Assembly: GCF_009909145.1 (NCBI RefSeq)
Contig: NZ_JAAAPJ010000014.1
Span: 248,001 to 312,000 of the forward strand
Origin: Corallococcus silvisoli
GTDB taxonomy: Bacteria > Myxococcota > Myxococcia > Myxococcales > Myxococcaceae
Length of the DNA: 64,000 bases
Reading direction: 5' to 3'
Shown here in pieces: positions 26,197 to 34,025 of this stretch (the first letter of the stretch is position 1; each line of letters begins with the position of its first letter). The translations under genes were made by a program, and so were the position numbers. Under the pieces are notes generated by a model that saw only the letters and a program-made list of their open reading frames with translations, had not been told where the DNA came from and ran no database searches.

Positions 26197-28030
26197 GAAG
26201 TGGACGAAGGCCCGGTCGACGCGGCCCCCGGACGGACGCGTCCGGCAGAGCCAGGTGGTCTCCACCTTCGGTCCTGGCAGCATGCTGGACCTGCTCAACG
26301 ACGCGGTGCTCGTCGGGGGCCTGGACTTCTGGCGGCTCAAGGGCAACGGCGAGGTCGTCAACGAACCGCGACTGCTGGAGATCGTCGAACCGCTCTACCA
26401 CCGCAACAAGTGGCCTCTCAGCAAGGAGGCGCCCTTCCGCAAGCCGCCCGCCGGGGACGAAAGGGAGCCTTCCGAGTCCTGCGGCATCCAGGTGTATGAG
26501 TTTCCGCGCTGGTTCGTCTGCCAGAACCCACGCTGTCGTGCCTTGGTCCGGGCCAACAGCCTGGAGCGCGTCAACCAGGAGTACCGTCACCGCTGCTCCG
26601 GCGTGGAGGCGAAGCCCGAGCGCTGCGTGCCCGTGCGCTTCGTCGCGGCCTGTCCCCGGGGCCACCTGTCGGACATCGACTGGTCCTGGTGGATGCACGA
26701 GCGCAAGCCCTGTGACGCACCGCAATTGAAGCTGGAGGAAGGCGTCAGCGGGGACTTCAGCGACATCGAGGTCGCGTGCTCGACCTGCGGCAAGCGGAGG
26801 CGCCTCATCGACATGACCCACAAGGAGCAACAGGATCGCTGCGATGGGGAGCGGCCCTGGCTGGGACTCGAGGCCCGGGAGCGCTGCGATGAGAAGCAGC
26901 GGCTGCTGGTCCGCACCGCCAGCAACGGCTACTTCGCGCAGACCACCAGCGCCATCACCATCCCCGAGCCGGAGTCGCTCCGGCGCAAGGTGCAGTCCGC
27001 ATGGAGCATCCTCCAGGCGGCCACCGCGGAGAGCCTTCCCGCCTTCCGGACCATTCCCCAGGTCCAATCAGCGCTGGGCTCCACCTCCGATGCGGAGGTC
27101 CTGGCGGCCATCGCGGCGGAGCGCGAGCACACGCCCGAGGCAGTCCCGGAGATCCGCACCGCGGAGTGGCTCCAGTTCCTCGCGCAGGCCCAGGAGAAGC
27201 CGGGAGAGATGCCCCGGGACCGCACCGAGGTCTTCTGGGCCCGGCGCATCACCAGGCCGCAAGGACTGCCGTCGCTGGTCGAACGCGTGGTGCTCGCGCG
27301 GCGGCTGCGGGAGGTCCAGGCGCAGGTGGGCTTCACCCGGCTGGAGCCGCTGTCGAAAGACCTGCAGGGCCGTTACGACCTGGACGTGGCACTCGCGCCG
27401 ATGTCGCTGCACCGGGATTGGGTACCGGTCACGGAGATGCAAGGCGAGGGCATGCTGCTGGTGCTCGACGAGCAGCAGGTGCACGCGTGGGAGACCTCCG
27501 TCCCGGTGCGGCAACGCGAGGAGGCACTCAAGGCCGGGTGGGAGCGATGGAGGCTGAGCTCGGGTTCGAAGCAACCGTTCCCGGGCGTGCGGCTCTACCT
27601 GCTCCACACACTGGCGCATCTGCTGATGACGGAGGTGGCGCTGGAGTGCGGATATCCCGCCAGTTCCATCCGCGAGCGCCTGTACTGCGCCCCGCACAGC
27701 GATGCCGTCCCCATGGCGGGAATCCTGCTGATGACCGGGACCACGGGCGCCGAAGGGACGTTGGGCGGACTGGTGGAGGAGGGTCGGCGGCTGGGCCGGC
27801 ACCTCTCCCAAGCCATGAAGAACGCGCGCCTCTGCTCCAATGACCCCGTCTGCGCGCACCACGAACCGACCGGCCGCGACGACCGCGACCTGGAGGGCGC
27901 CGCCTGCCACGGCTGCCTCTTCGTCCCCGAGTGCTCGTGTGAGCGCTTCAATCAGTACCTCGACCGCGCCCTTGTCGTGCCCACGCTGGGTCACGAGGAG
28001 GTCGCCTTCCTGAAGACGCCATGGACCTGA
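26183..28030 (+). CDS. drmB: DISARM core protein DrmB (DUF1998)
   Basis: 615-residue DUF1998 protein that partners DrmA. The N-terminus has the hallmark GRVRQSQVVSTFGPGSMLDLL. Two zinc-binding Cys clusters lie in the middle (around residues 112-170 and 195-240). The DUF1998 signature LLHTLAHLLMTEVALECGY begins near 473, and a final Cys/His-rich cluster (CSNDPVC, CHGC, CSC) fills residues 552-590. No nuclease or ATPase motif is visible; its role is structural/regulatory, gating DrmA. ATG 26183 lies inside drmA; the stop overlaps drmC. Confidence 0.93.
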   Translation: MTNRRKWTKARSTRPPDGRVRQSQVVSTFGPGSMLDLLNDAVLVGGLDFWRLKGNGEVVNEPRLLEIVEPLYHRNKWPLSKEAPFRKPPAGDEREPSESCGIQVYEFPRWFVCQNPRCRALVRANSLERVNQEYRHRCSGVEAKPERCVPVRFVAACPRGHLSDIDWSWWMHERKPCDAPQLKLEEGVSGDFSDIEVACSTCGKRRRLIDMTHKEQQDRCDGERPWLGLEARERCDEKQRLLVRTASNGYFAQTTSAITIPEPESLRRKVQSAWSILQAATAESLPAFRTIPQVQSALGSTSDAEVLAAIAAEREHTPEAVPEIRTAEWLQFLAQAQEKPGEMPRDRTEVFWARRITRPQGLPSLVERVVLARRLREVQAQVGFTRLEPLSKDLQGRYDLDVALAPMSLHRDWVPVTEMQGEGMLLVLDEQQVHAWETSVPVRQREEALKAGWERWRLSSGSKQPFPGVRLYLLHTLAHLLMTEVALECGYPASSIRERLYCAPHSDAVPMAGILLMTGTTGAEGTLGGLVEEGRRLGRHLSQAMKNARLCSNDPVCAHHEPTGRDDRDLEGAACHGCLFVPECSCERFNQYLDRALVVPTLGHEEVAFLKTPWT

Positions 28031-28707
28031 GCGGCGTGGCGACGTCGGAGTTGGAGCGATTCCAGACGGCGCTCATGGGCCATCGGTTCGGCTTTCCGCT
28101 GTCGCGGCTGGCGCTGCGGGGAGAAGGAATGGAACGGCTCGCCGAGGAAGTGCTGGCGCTGAACACGCTGGGACAGGACGGCGTCCTGTTGCTGTTGGGC
28201 GCGGTCCTCGCGGAGCGGCGCAATGGCACCCGGCGGCCAGAGTTGGTGTGGACCGGGCCCGAGTTCCGCTGGAGCGGGGCGCGAGACACCGCGGTGGTGC
28301 TGGCGGACCTGTTCCACAAGGCCGCGAACACCGTCCTGCTGGCGGGGTTCGCGTTCGACCACGCGGCGGAAGTCCTGGGACCGTTGCACGCGGCCCTGCG
28401 GCGAGGCGTGACGTGCCGCTTGTTCGCCAGCGCGCATGTCGCCGCGGGGTTCCTGCGGGAGCACTGGCCGTTCGGCCCGCCCTTCCCGGAGTGCCATGGC
28501 TTCTCACCGGACAAGGGCGTCTTCGCCAGTCTCCATGCGAAGTGCATCGTGGTGGATGCACGCTGGGTGTTCGTCACGTCGGCGAACTTCACCGACCGGG
28601 GACAGACGCGGAACATCGAGGTGGGGGTGTTGCTGGAGGATTCCCACCTGGCCGCTGTGTTGGAGGCCCAGTTCTCCACGGGGGAGTGGTTCACCCGGGT
28701 CGCCTGA
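28021..28707 (+). CDS. drmC: DISARM PLD-superfamily protein DrmC
   Basis: 228-residue phospholipase D-superfamily protein, the final gene of the operon. One HKD motif, HAKCIVVD (His172, Lys174, Asp179), followed by SANFTDRGQTRNIEVG, the usual continuation in PLD nucleases. With only one HKD copy it would need to dimerise to form an active site, as Nuc-type endonucleases do. DrmC is dispensable in some DISARM systems. Its gene overlaps drmB by 10 bp and ends 13 bp before the convergent GST-like gene, so the operon stops here. Confidence 0.9.
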   Translation: MDLSGVATSELERFQTALMGHRFGFPLSRLALRGEGMERLAEEVLALNTLGQDGVLLLLGAVLAERRNGTRRPELVWTGPEFRWSGARDTAVVLADLFHKAANTVLLAGFAFDHAAEVLGPLHAALRRGVTCRLFASAHVAAGFLREHWPFGPPFPECHGFSPDKGVFASLHAKCIVVDARWVFVTSANFTDRGQTRNIEVGVLLEDSHLAAVLEAQFSTGEWFTRVA

Positions 28708-28719
28708 TGCCACGCCCCA

Positions 28720-29337
28720 TCACACGTCGAACTTGAACGTCGTCTCCACGGCCGAGGCGCGTGCTCCGAAGCCGCGACAGAAGGCCTGGAGGTTCGCGTA
28801 CCCCGCCATGGGCAGCACGTCGCGGAACTCCAGGTGCATGACGAGGCAGTACAGGGTCACTTCGAGGAAGCTCAGGTCCCGTGCCGGCAGCGCTTCGAGC
28901 CCCGCCTGCACGTGCTCCTCCAGCCAGGCGAGCATCCCCGTCAGGCTCTTGCGCAGCTTGGCCTGATGAGCGCCGTCCTCCCCCGCCCCACCCAGCCGCC
29001 CCATCACCAGCGACACCTCCGTCGCCATCGCTTGCTGCGCGAGCTCCAGCAGGTTCGCGAGCACGGGCAGCTCATGGTCCTCCGGCCACACCACGCGCAG
29101 GGCACGCCCTGAGCGCCGCCACAGCTCGCGGCTGATGTTCAGGGCTCCGAACCAGGAGCCCTCGGAGGTCCTCAACACCGGAATCCTGAGCGCGGGGTTG
29201 CCCCCGTAGTCCTCTGGATTCGAGGACATGAGGTCCCGCACCACCTGGAAGTCATAGGGCGCGCGCAGCTCGGCGGCGAAGATGCGCGGGATGCGGGTGA
29301 AGTGCGAACTCGAACGGCCAATCAGTGTGACGGACAT
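28720..29337 (-). CDS. Glutathione S-transferase-like protein
   Basis: 205 residues with an N-terminal thioredoxin-like segment (SVTLIGRSSSHFTRIPRIFAAEL, then RIPVLRTSEG with the cis-Pro position) and an all-helical C-terminal domain, the GST fold order. The usual catalytic Tyr/Ser/Cys position is occupied by a Ser-rich stretch, so activity is possible but unproven. ATG 29337 is preferred to the GTG seven codons upstream because GGAGGT lies 6 bases before it. Converges on drmC and marks the end of the defence block. Confidence 0.7.
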   Translation of the reverse strand: MSVTLIGRSSSHFTRIPRIFAAELRAPYDFQVVRDLMSSNPEDYGGNPALRIPVLRTSEGSWFGALNISRELWRRSGRALRVVWPEDHELPVLANLLELAQQAMATEVSLVMGRLGGAGEDGAHQAKLRKSLTGMLAWLEEHVQAGLEALPARDLSFLEVTLYCLVMHLEFRDVLPMAGYANLQAFCRGFGARASAVETTFKFDV

Positions 29338-29409
29338 CCAGGCACCTCCAGGAGACACGGCTCGCGAACGACCGTGGACATACTCCTGGCCAGCGCGCGC
29401 CGGAAGCGC

Positions 29410-30987
29410 CTACCCCTTCCGCAGTCCCACCACCTCGCCGTAGCCGCCAGGAATGAAGAACTCGTGGGCCTCCATGCCCATGATGCGCAGCGCGGTGGTC
29501 ACGACATCCGCGGACCGGGGGACTCGCTTGGACGGCTGCCCGGTCTCCTCGATGAGGTCCACCGGAACGCCGAGCCCGCGCGTCGTGTACGAGCCCACCT
29601 GGCGGTTCGCCGCCACGTTTCCGCCCGCGAAGCAGACCGACGTGTAGGGGTGGTGGTCATCCGGCAGGTTGTAGCTGCCGTCATTCGCGCGCGACGCCCA
29701 GCTCCGGCCGAACTCGCTCATCACCAGCACCAGCGTGTCATCGAGCAGCGTCTTGCCCGGCTTGCCCGGGGCTGGCGCGGCCTTCATCTCCCCCAGGAAG
29801 CGCGCCACGCAATCCATCAGCCCGCGACCGTGCGCGCAGCTAAAGGCGTGGCCCGCGCCGTTATGCGTATCGAAGTCCAGCTGCAACGAGACATGCACCG
29901 AGGTGCACAGGTCCGACTTGAGCAGGCGCAGCGCCATGTCCATCCGCGGGTCGAGCCCGACGAGGTGGAAGTTCGCGTTGCCGAAGGTGTAGGTGAACGT
30001 CTCGTTCAGGTAGCTCGACAGGTACGAGGGCCGGTTCGTCTTCAGCGTGTCGATGCCCTTCGTGCTCTCCAGCACGGACACCACGTCCGTCGCCAGCACG
30101 CGGGAGACGGACGCCAACGAGCCGTGAAGGCCTTCCAGGTAGTTGTCCACCTTCACCGTCGACCGCCCGAGCAGCTGCTGGGCACGCGACAGGGTGAAGC
30201 GCTCCACCGTGGTCGTCTTCAAGGTCGCCCCGGTGGGCGCACCGCTCGCGTTCAGCTCGGCCCCCTCCGTGCGCGCGTCCAGCCCCGTCCACCAGGCGTT
30301 GTCCGCGGGCTTCGCGGAGAGCATCGGCTTGAGGGCTTCGATGGACGGAACGCCGATGGGCGAGGCGTGCGAGGGCAACCCCATGCCCACCGGTGTCCCC
30401 CGGTCTCCAGAGACGACCACGAACGGCAACGGCCGACTCTCCCGGTGCTTCTCATACAAGTGGTTCGCGATGACCGAATGCACCGCGGGCGCCCGGTAGT
30501 CCGCGCCCGCGACGCCGCACATCGCGGAGATGAAGGCGCTCGCGTGGTCGTTGGTGCCCTGGTCGACGCCGTGCAGCACGCTCAGCTGCTCATGCAGCGC
30601 GAAGTGCTTGTAGCCATACATGAGCGGGCTGAACTCGGCTCGCGCGGCGGGGTTCTGGGGGTTCCAGGACTGCCAGGTCCGCAGCGGCTTGTAGGGGCCG
30701 TTCGCGGGCGCGAGGTCCACCACCTTGCTCGCGTCGAAGAAGACGGGCTCGCTGTTGTAGCCAGCGGCCCCCGGGACGCAGAGCGGGATCTCAGCGTCCT
30801 CCATCGGGGTGAAGTAGTACGCCGGCCGGAAGCCCCCCGGGATGTAGATGACCACGAGCCGGGAGGGCAGGTCGGACTGCGCGGCCTGCGCGATGCCAGA
30901 GCGCAGGAGCCCCGCGCGGTCGAGGAGGGCCAGCTGCCCTGCGCCAAGGGCCCACTTGAGCAACGTGCGTCGAGAGGTGTTCGGCAT
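29410..30987 (-). CDS. DUF1501 exported protein (Tat signal)
   Basis: 525 residues. The N-terminus has a twin-arginine motif SRRTLLK followed by a hydrophobic segment, so it is exported folded. The body matches DUF1501, an alkaline-phosphatase/sulfatase-like family, with the landmarks PGGFRPAYYF near the start and MSEFGRSW...DDHHPYTS towards the end. It is the third gene of an operon with two CxxCH-containing proteins. Such DUF1501-DUF1549-type pairs are abundant in planctomycetes and myxobacteria; substrates are unknown. ATG 30987 follows the upstream gene by 12 bp. Confidence 0.82.
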   Translation of the reverse strand: MPNTSRRTLLKWALGAGQLALLDRAGLLRSGIAQAAQSDLPSRLVVIYIPGGFRPAYYFTPMEDAEIPLCVPGAAGYNSEPVFFDASKVVDLAPANGPYKPLRTWQSWNPQNPAARAEFSPLMYGYKHFALHEQLSVLHGVDQGTNDHASAFISAMCGVAGADYRAPAVHSVIANHLYEKHRESRPLPFVVVSGDRGTPVGMGLPSHASPIGVPSIEALKPMLSAKPADNAWWTGLDARTEGAELNASGAPTGATLKTTTVERFTLSRAQQLLGRSTVKVDNYLEGLHGSLASVSRVLATDVVSVLESTKGIDTLKTNRPSYLSSYLNETFTYTFGNANFHLVGLDPRMDMALRLLKSDLCTSVHVSLQLDFDTHNGAGHAFSCAHGRGLMDCVARFLGEMKAAPAPGKPGKTLLDDTLVLVMSEFGRSWASRANDGSYNLPDDHHPYTSVCFAGGNVAANRQVGSYTTRGLGVPVDLIEETGQPSKRVPRSADVVTTALRIMGMEAHEFFIPGGYGEVVGLRKG

Positions 30988-30999
30988 GGGGTCCTCGGC

Positions 31000-32055
31000 T
31001 CAGTAGGTGATCCACAGCGGGTGACGGATGAGCGCCGCGCAGGTGCCCACCCAGGCCAGGCGCGTGCTCTGCGCTTCGAGCGGGAGATAGACCTCCTCGT
31101 ACAGCGCCTTCAGCTCCGCGTCCGCGGGCGGTTGCCCCAGCATGCGCAGATAGAGATTGCGCAGGTTCTTCTGGACCGCGTCCGGGTTCTTCGCGGAGGT
31201 GTCCGCGAGCGTCGCGAAGCGAAGCACCGCCTTGTTGTTCTGCTTGTCCACCGCGCGCGCGCACCAGGCCTGCGACATCTGGACCAGCGCCTGCGCGGCG
31301 GAGGGACCGAACGTCGCGTCCTTCTTGCGGTACAGCAGCGAGTTGCCACCGCCCAGCGACTCGAAGCGTTCGACGGTGCGTGGATCCGACACGTACTCGC
31401 CCGAGATGCCGGGCGCCCGGTCTCCAGGCCACACGAAGAACCGGTTCCAGCCCACCACGTACGGCCTGTCGCGCCAGTCGGGGTTGCTGGTGCTGACGAA
31501 GTCCTCCAGCGTGAGCCCGAGCTGATCCATCAGGCTCACCACCATCTCCTCGGCGGTCAGCCGGCGGACGCGGAACTCCGCGGGTGACGGCGTCTCCAGC
31601 TGCGCGGGCGGCTCCTTCAGGTCGCGAATCCACTGCTCCACCTGCGCGATGGTCATCGTGACGCGACCATTGGCGAGCAGCTGGTCATAGGGCTGTCCCG
31701 GCGGCATCTGGGGATAGCTCCCCGGAGCGCTGCCCTTGAGCATCTGGATGAGGAGGCTGTTCTCCGGGTCCCCGCGCTTGACGTACCGCTCGTTGTAGAC
31801 GAGCCCGCTCTCGAACGCGGCGAGCGAGGCGAAGAAGGGCTTGTTGCCATTGACGTGGCAGCCCTCGCAGGCGGGCGCGAGCGCGAGGCGGACGGCGTCG
31901 TTGTCGCTGGACGCGGCGCAGACGGTCCCCGAGTCGGGTGGATCATTGCTCGCATGATTCGCCGGGCCGATGACCCCCTCCCCGAAACAAGCCCCCAGGT
32001 TGAGCGCGAGCGCGACCAGCGCGCCAGGCAGCAGGAACGAACGCACCGTGCGCAT
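31000..32055 (-). CDS. Lipoprotein with a cytochrome-c-type CxxCH motif
   Basis: 351 residues. Signal peptide with lipobox LGAC; soon after comes ACEGCH within a region resembling planctomycete-type cytochrome c domains, so it may carry covalent heme. The remainder has the PSCyt/DUF1549-like helical pattern (RVRRLTAEEMVVSLMDQLG, NLYLRMLGQPP). ATG 32055 shares one base with the stop of the preceding gene (TGATG), a typical re-initiation junction; a GTG one codon upstream is an alternative. It is the middle gene of the DUF1501 operon and probably forms a periplasmic or outer-membrane assembly with its neighbours. Confidence 0.75.
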   Translation of the reverse strand: MRTVRSFLLPGALVALALNLGACFGEGVIGPANHASNDPPDSGTVCAASSDNDAVRLALAPACEGCHVNGNKPFFASLAAFESGLVYNERYVKRGDPENSLLIQMLKGSAPGSYPQMPPGQPYDQLLANGRVTMTIAQVEQWIRDLKEPPAQLETPSPAEFRVRRLTAEEMVVSLMDQLGLTLEDFVSTSNPDWRDRPYVVGWNRFFVWPGDRAPGISGEYVSDPRTVERFESLGGGNSLLYRKKDATFGPSAAQALVQMSQAWCARAVDKQNNKAVLRFATLADTSAKNPDAVQKNLRNLYLRMLGQPPADAELKALYEEVYLPLEAQSTRLAWVGTCAALIRHPLWITY

Positions 32056-33896
32056 CACAGGCCCCTCCGCAGCTCGGACTGCTCGAAGAGATAGCGGATG
32101 AAGGGCCGGAGCTTTCGCTCCCTCGCGGCGAACTCACGCCCGAGCTTGTCGATGAAGCCCTTCTCCGTGGCCGGGTTCAAATCCCGGCCGACGAACATCG
32201 CGTAGAGCCTGCGCGCGGCGCAGCGGTCGAACTCACCGGAGCGGACCAGGAGCTTGCCGAAGCCCAGCGGCCCCATGGTGCCGTCGCCGTTCACGCCGAG
32301 CAGCGTGTAGGACTCGGGCATCGTGTCCAGCAGCACCGCCTCCGGGTTGGCCTTCAGCTCCTCCGGGGTGATGGGGGTCAGCATGGTGTTGGGGACGAAG
32401 GCGTTCCTCCAACGCAGCCCCGGGGCGTTGCCCGTGTGCGGATACTGTCCGGACAGCCAATCCTTCGTGATGCGCTGGTTGCCCACACCACCAATGAAGG
32501 GCCACGGGACGTAGTAGCTCGGGAACGGGGTGAAGTCCCACCGCTTGAAGGAGATGGCCGCGGGGTCCAGCGTCTTGTGGCAGTGCAGGCACGTCCCGCC
32601 GGTGGCGGGGTCGATCTCCAGCGGAGGGAAGTGAACGTCCGCGGGCGGCGGCGAGAAGTTCTGGCAGGCGAAGATCTCCAGGAAGCGCGCGGCCCGGACG
32701 CGCTCGCGAGGGAACGACGACATCGCCCCCATCATCGTGAGCACACCGGCGGTGGGCAGCCCCTTCGCGGGTTCGGTGGTGGTGCGCGGGTCGAAGCGAT
32801 AGGTGCGCTCGAGACTGCCGGAGCGCGACTTGTCGTTGGTGAGCGAGAGATGGAAGGGCTCCAGGTCCTCCACCACGAACTCGCGCCACGCCTGCGGGTC
32901 GTTGGGATTGGGGTGCAGGGGGTCGCGCGGAGCGCTGTCCGCGTCCGGGCGCCACCAGGTGGTGTTCGCGTCGACCACGCTGCTGCCCATCTGGCGGCCG
33001 AAGCGCACATACAGCGCGCGCAGCCAGTTGGTTCCGACCGAGTAGTTGCCGACGACGAGGTCGGACAGGGGCCTGTCGTACCACGCGAGGTGCGCGAACA
33101 GGCGCGCCGGCTCCTCGTACGGGTGGCGGCGCTGACCACTGAGGGACGAGGTGCCCGTGCTGTTCAGACCGACGAGCGGCGAACACCACACCAGGTTCGG
33201 CCCGCAGCCACATCCACGGGGGATCGCGGGGTCATAGTAGCCACCGGAGGCGACGCCGCAGTCGTAGACCTTCCCGGTGGAGGAGTCCGTGACCTGCTTG
33301 ACGTCGGAGCCGGCCTTGCCCAGCACCTGGACCGTGGTCCCAGGGGCCCACCAGGGCTCGACGGAGCGCACCTCGGGCACGGCGGGAGCGCCGGTGCCGT
33401 CCTTGTCCGCGCACTGGTTCCTCGGGTCCTGTGACGAGAGGAACTCGCTCACGGAGTAGTACGCACCGGGATGCAGGCTGCCGTCGTCGCACCGGTGAAG
33501 GTGACCCGACATGTCACCCTGATACGCGTCGCCGTTGGCACCGGTGGTGTAGGCGCCCACCGCGATCCACTCGTGCCCGAAGCGCAGCATCCGCTCATAG
33601 AACTTCGGAGATGCGAGCGCCTCGTCCAGCGCCGCCTGCAGGAGCGTGGCGCGCGCCTCGGGCGTGGCCGCGGCGCCCATGGCCTCGTACTGCTCCACGG
33701 TCGGCGTGGTGCCGGTGAGCCCCAGCACGATGCGCCGTAACAACCGCGTGTCACTCAGCTGGTCGTTGGTGGGCTTGACCGGATCAGACGGCTTGGGTTC
33801 GCATTGCTGCGCGTGCGCATCGGGCCCTGTGAGCCCGAACATCGCGAACAGCACCGCCGCGAGGGCCGCGCTCTTCAGGTGCAGGTGCCAGTGCAT
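32055..33896 (-). CDS. Exported DUF1549/DUF1588-like protein with CxxCH motif
   Basis: 613 residues from ATG 33896, the first Met before a clear signal peptide ending in DAHAQQ. An N-terminal DUF1549-like segment (LLRRIVLGLTGTTPTVEQYEAM, ALASPKFYERML) is followed by a DUF1588-like region (GVLTMMGAMSSFPRERVRAARFLEIF) with CLHCHKTLDP, a possible heme or metal site, and a DUF1585-like C-terminal helix. First gene of the DUF1549-lipoprotein-DUF1501 operon. The frame remains open upstream to 33995, but that extension has no protein-like features. Function is unknown. Confidence 0.75.
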   Translation of the reverse strand: MHWHLHLKSAALAAVLFAMFGLTGPDAHAQQCEPKPSDPVKPTNDQLSDTRLLRRIVLGLTGTTPTVEQYEAMGAAATPEARATLLQAALDEALASPKFYERMLRFGHEWIAVGAYTTGANGDAYQGDMSGHLHRCDDGSLHPGAYYSVSEFLSSQDPRNQCADKDGTGAPAVPEVRSVEPWWAPGTTVQVLGKAGSDVKQVTDSSTGKVYDCGVASGGYYDPAIPRGCGCGPNLVWCSPLVGLNSTGTSSLSGQRRHPYEEPARLFAHLAWYDRPLSDLVVGNYSVGTNWLRALYVRFGRQMGSSVVDANTTWWRPDADSAPRDPLHPNPNDPQAWREFVVEDLEPFHLSLTNDKSRSGSLERTYRFDPRTTTEPAKGLPTAGVLTMMGAMSSFPRERVRAARFLEIFACQNFSPPPADVHFPPLEIDPATGGTCLHCHKTLDPAAISFKRWDFTPFPSYYVPWPFIGGVGNQRITKDWLSGQYPHTGNAPGLRWRNAFVPNTMLTPITPEELKANPEAVLLDTMPESYTLLGVNGDGTMGPLGFGKLLVRSGEFDRCAARRLYAMFVGRDLNPATEKGFIDKLGREFAARERKLRPFIRYLFEQSELRRGL

Positions 33897-33961
33897 GCAT
33901 GAAACAATAGCATTTCCTGTCGCATCCGCGAATCCCTGATTTCGTCTGCCATTCCGAGAGA

Positions 33962-33981
33962 AGAGGGGTGGACTCCCCTCT
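33962..33981 (-). terminator. Hairpin downstream of the REC-PAS kinase gene
   Basis: AGAGGGG-N6-CCCCTCT, a perfect 7-bp stem, 44 bp after the kinase stop on the minus strand and followed there by a pyrimidine-rich TCTTCTCTC tail. It is a weak intrinsic terminator candidate that would insulate the DUF1549 operon. Confidence 0.4.
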
Positions 33982-34025
33982 ACAGTCCGCGCCATTCGTG
34001 GTGACGACTCCCCCCACTTGGGACG

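Larger units (their letters stand above)
15648..28707 (+). other. Complete class 1 DISARM anti-phage operon (drmD-drmMI-drmA-drmB-drmC)
   Basis: Five genes in the canonical class 1 order, all on one strand, each overlapping the next by 4-14 bp. DISARM (defence island system associated with restriction-modification) pairs an adenine methylase that marks host DNA with a DrmA-DrmB core that recognises foreign DNA and with accessory helicase DrmD and PLD protein DrmC. No class 2 marker (drmE, 5-cytosine methylase drmMII) is present. No gene is truncated or frameshifted, so the system appears intact. Confidence 0.93.

Noticed and set aside
15648..28707. BREX or class 2 DISARM
   Set aside because: No brx genes (pglX-pglZ-type) and no drmE or cytosine methylase; SNF2 DrmD and adenine DrmMI define class 1.
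13967..28707. Integrase, tRNA or att sites flanking the defence block
   Set aside because: No tRNA-like cloverleaf, integrase gene or direct repeats were recognised at either end.
29302..31587. 761-codon plus-strand frame opposite the DUF1501 operon
   Set aside because: Composition is His/Arg/Val-rich with no domain; the minus-strand genes carry clear motifs and signal peptides.
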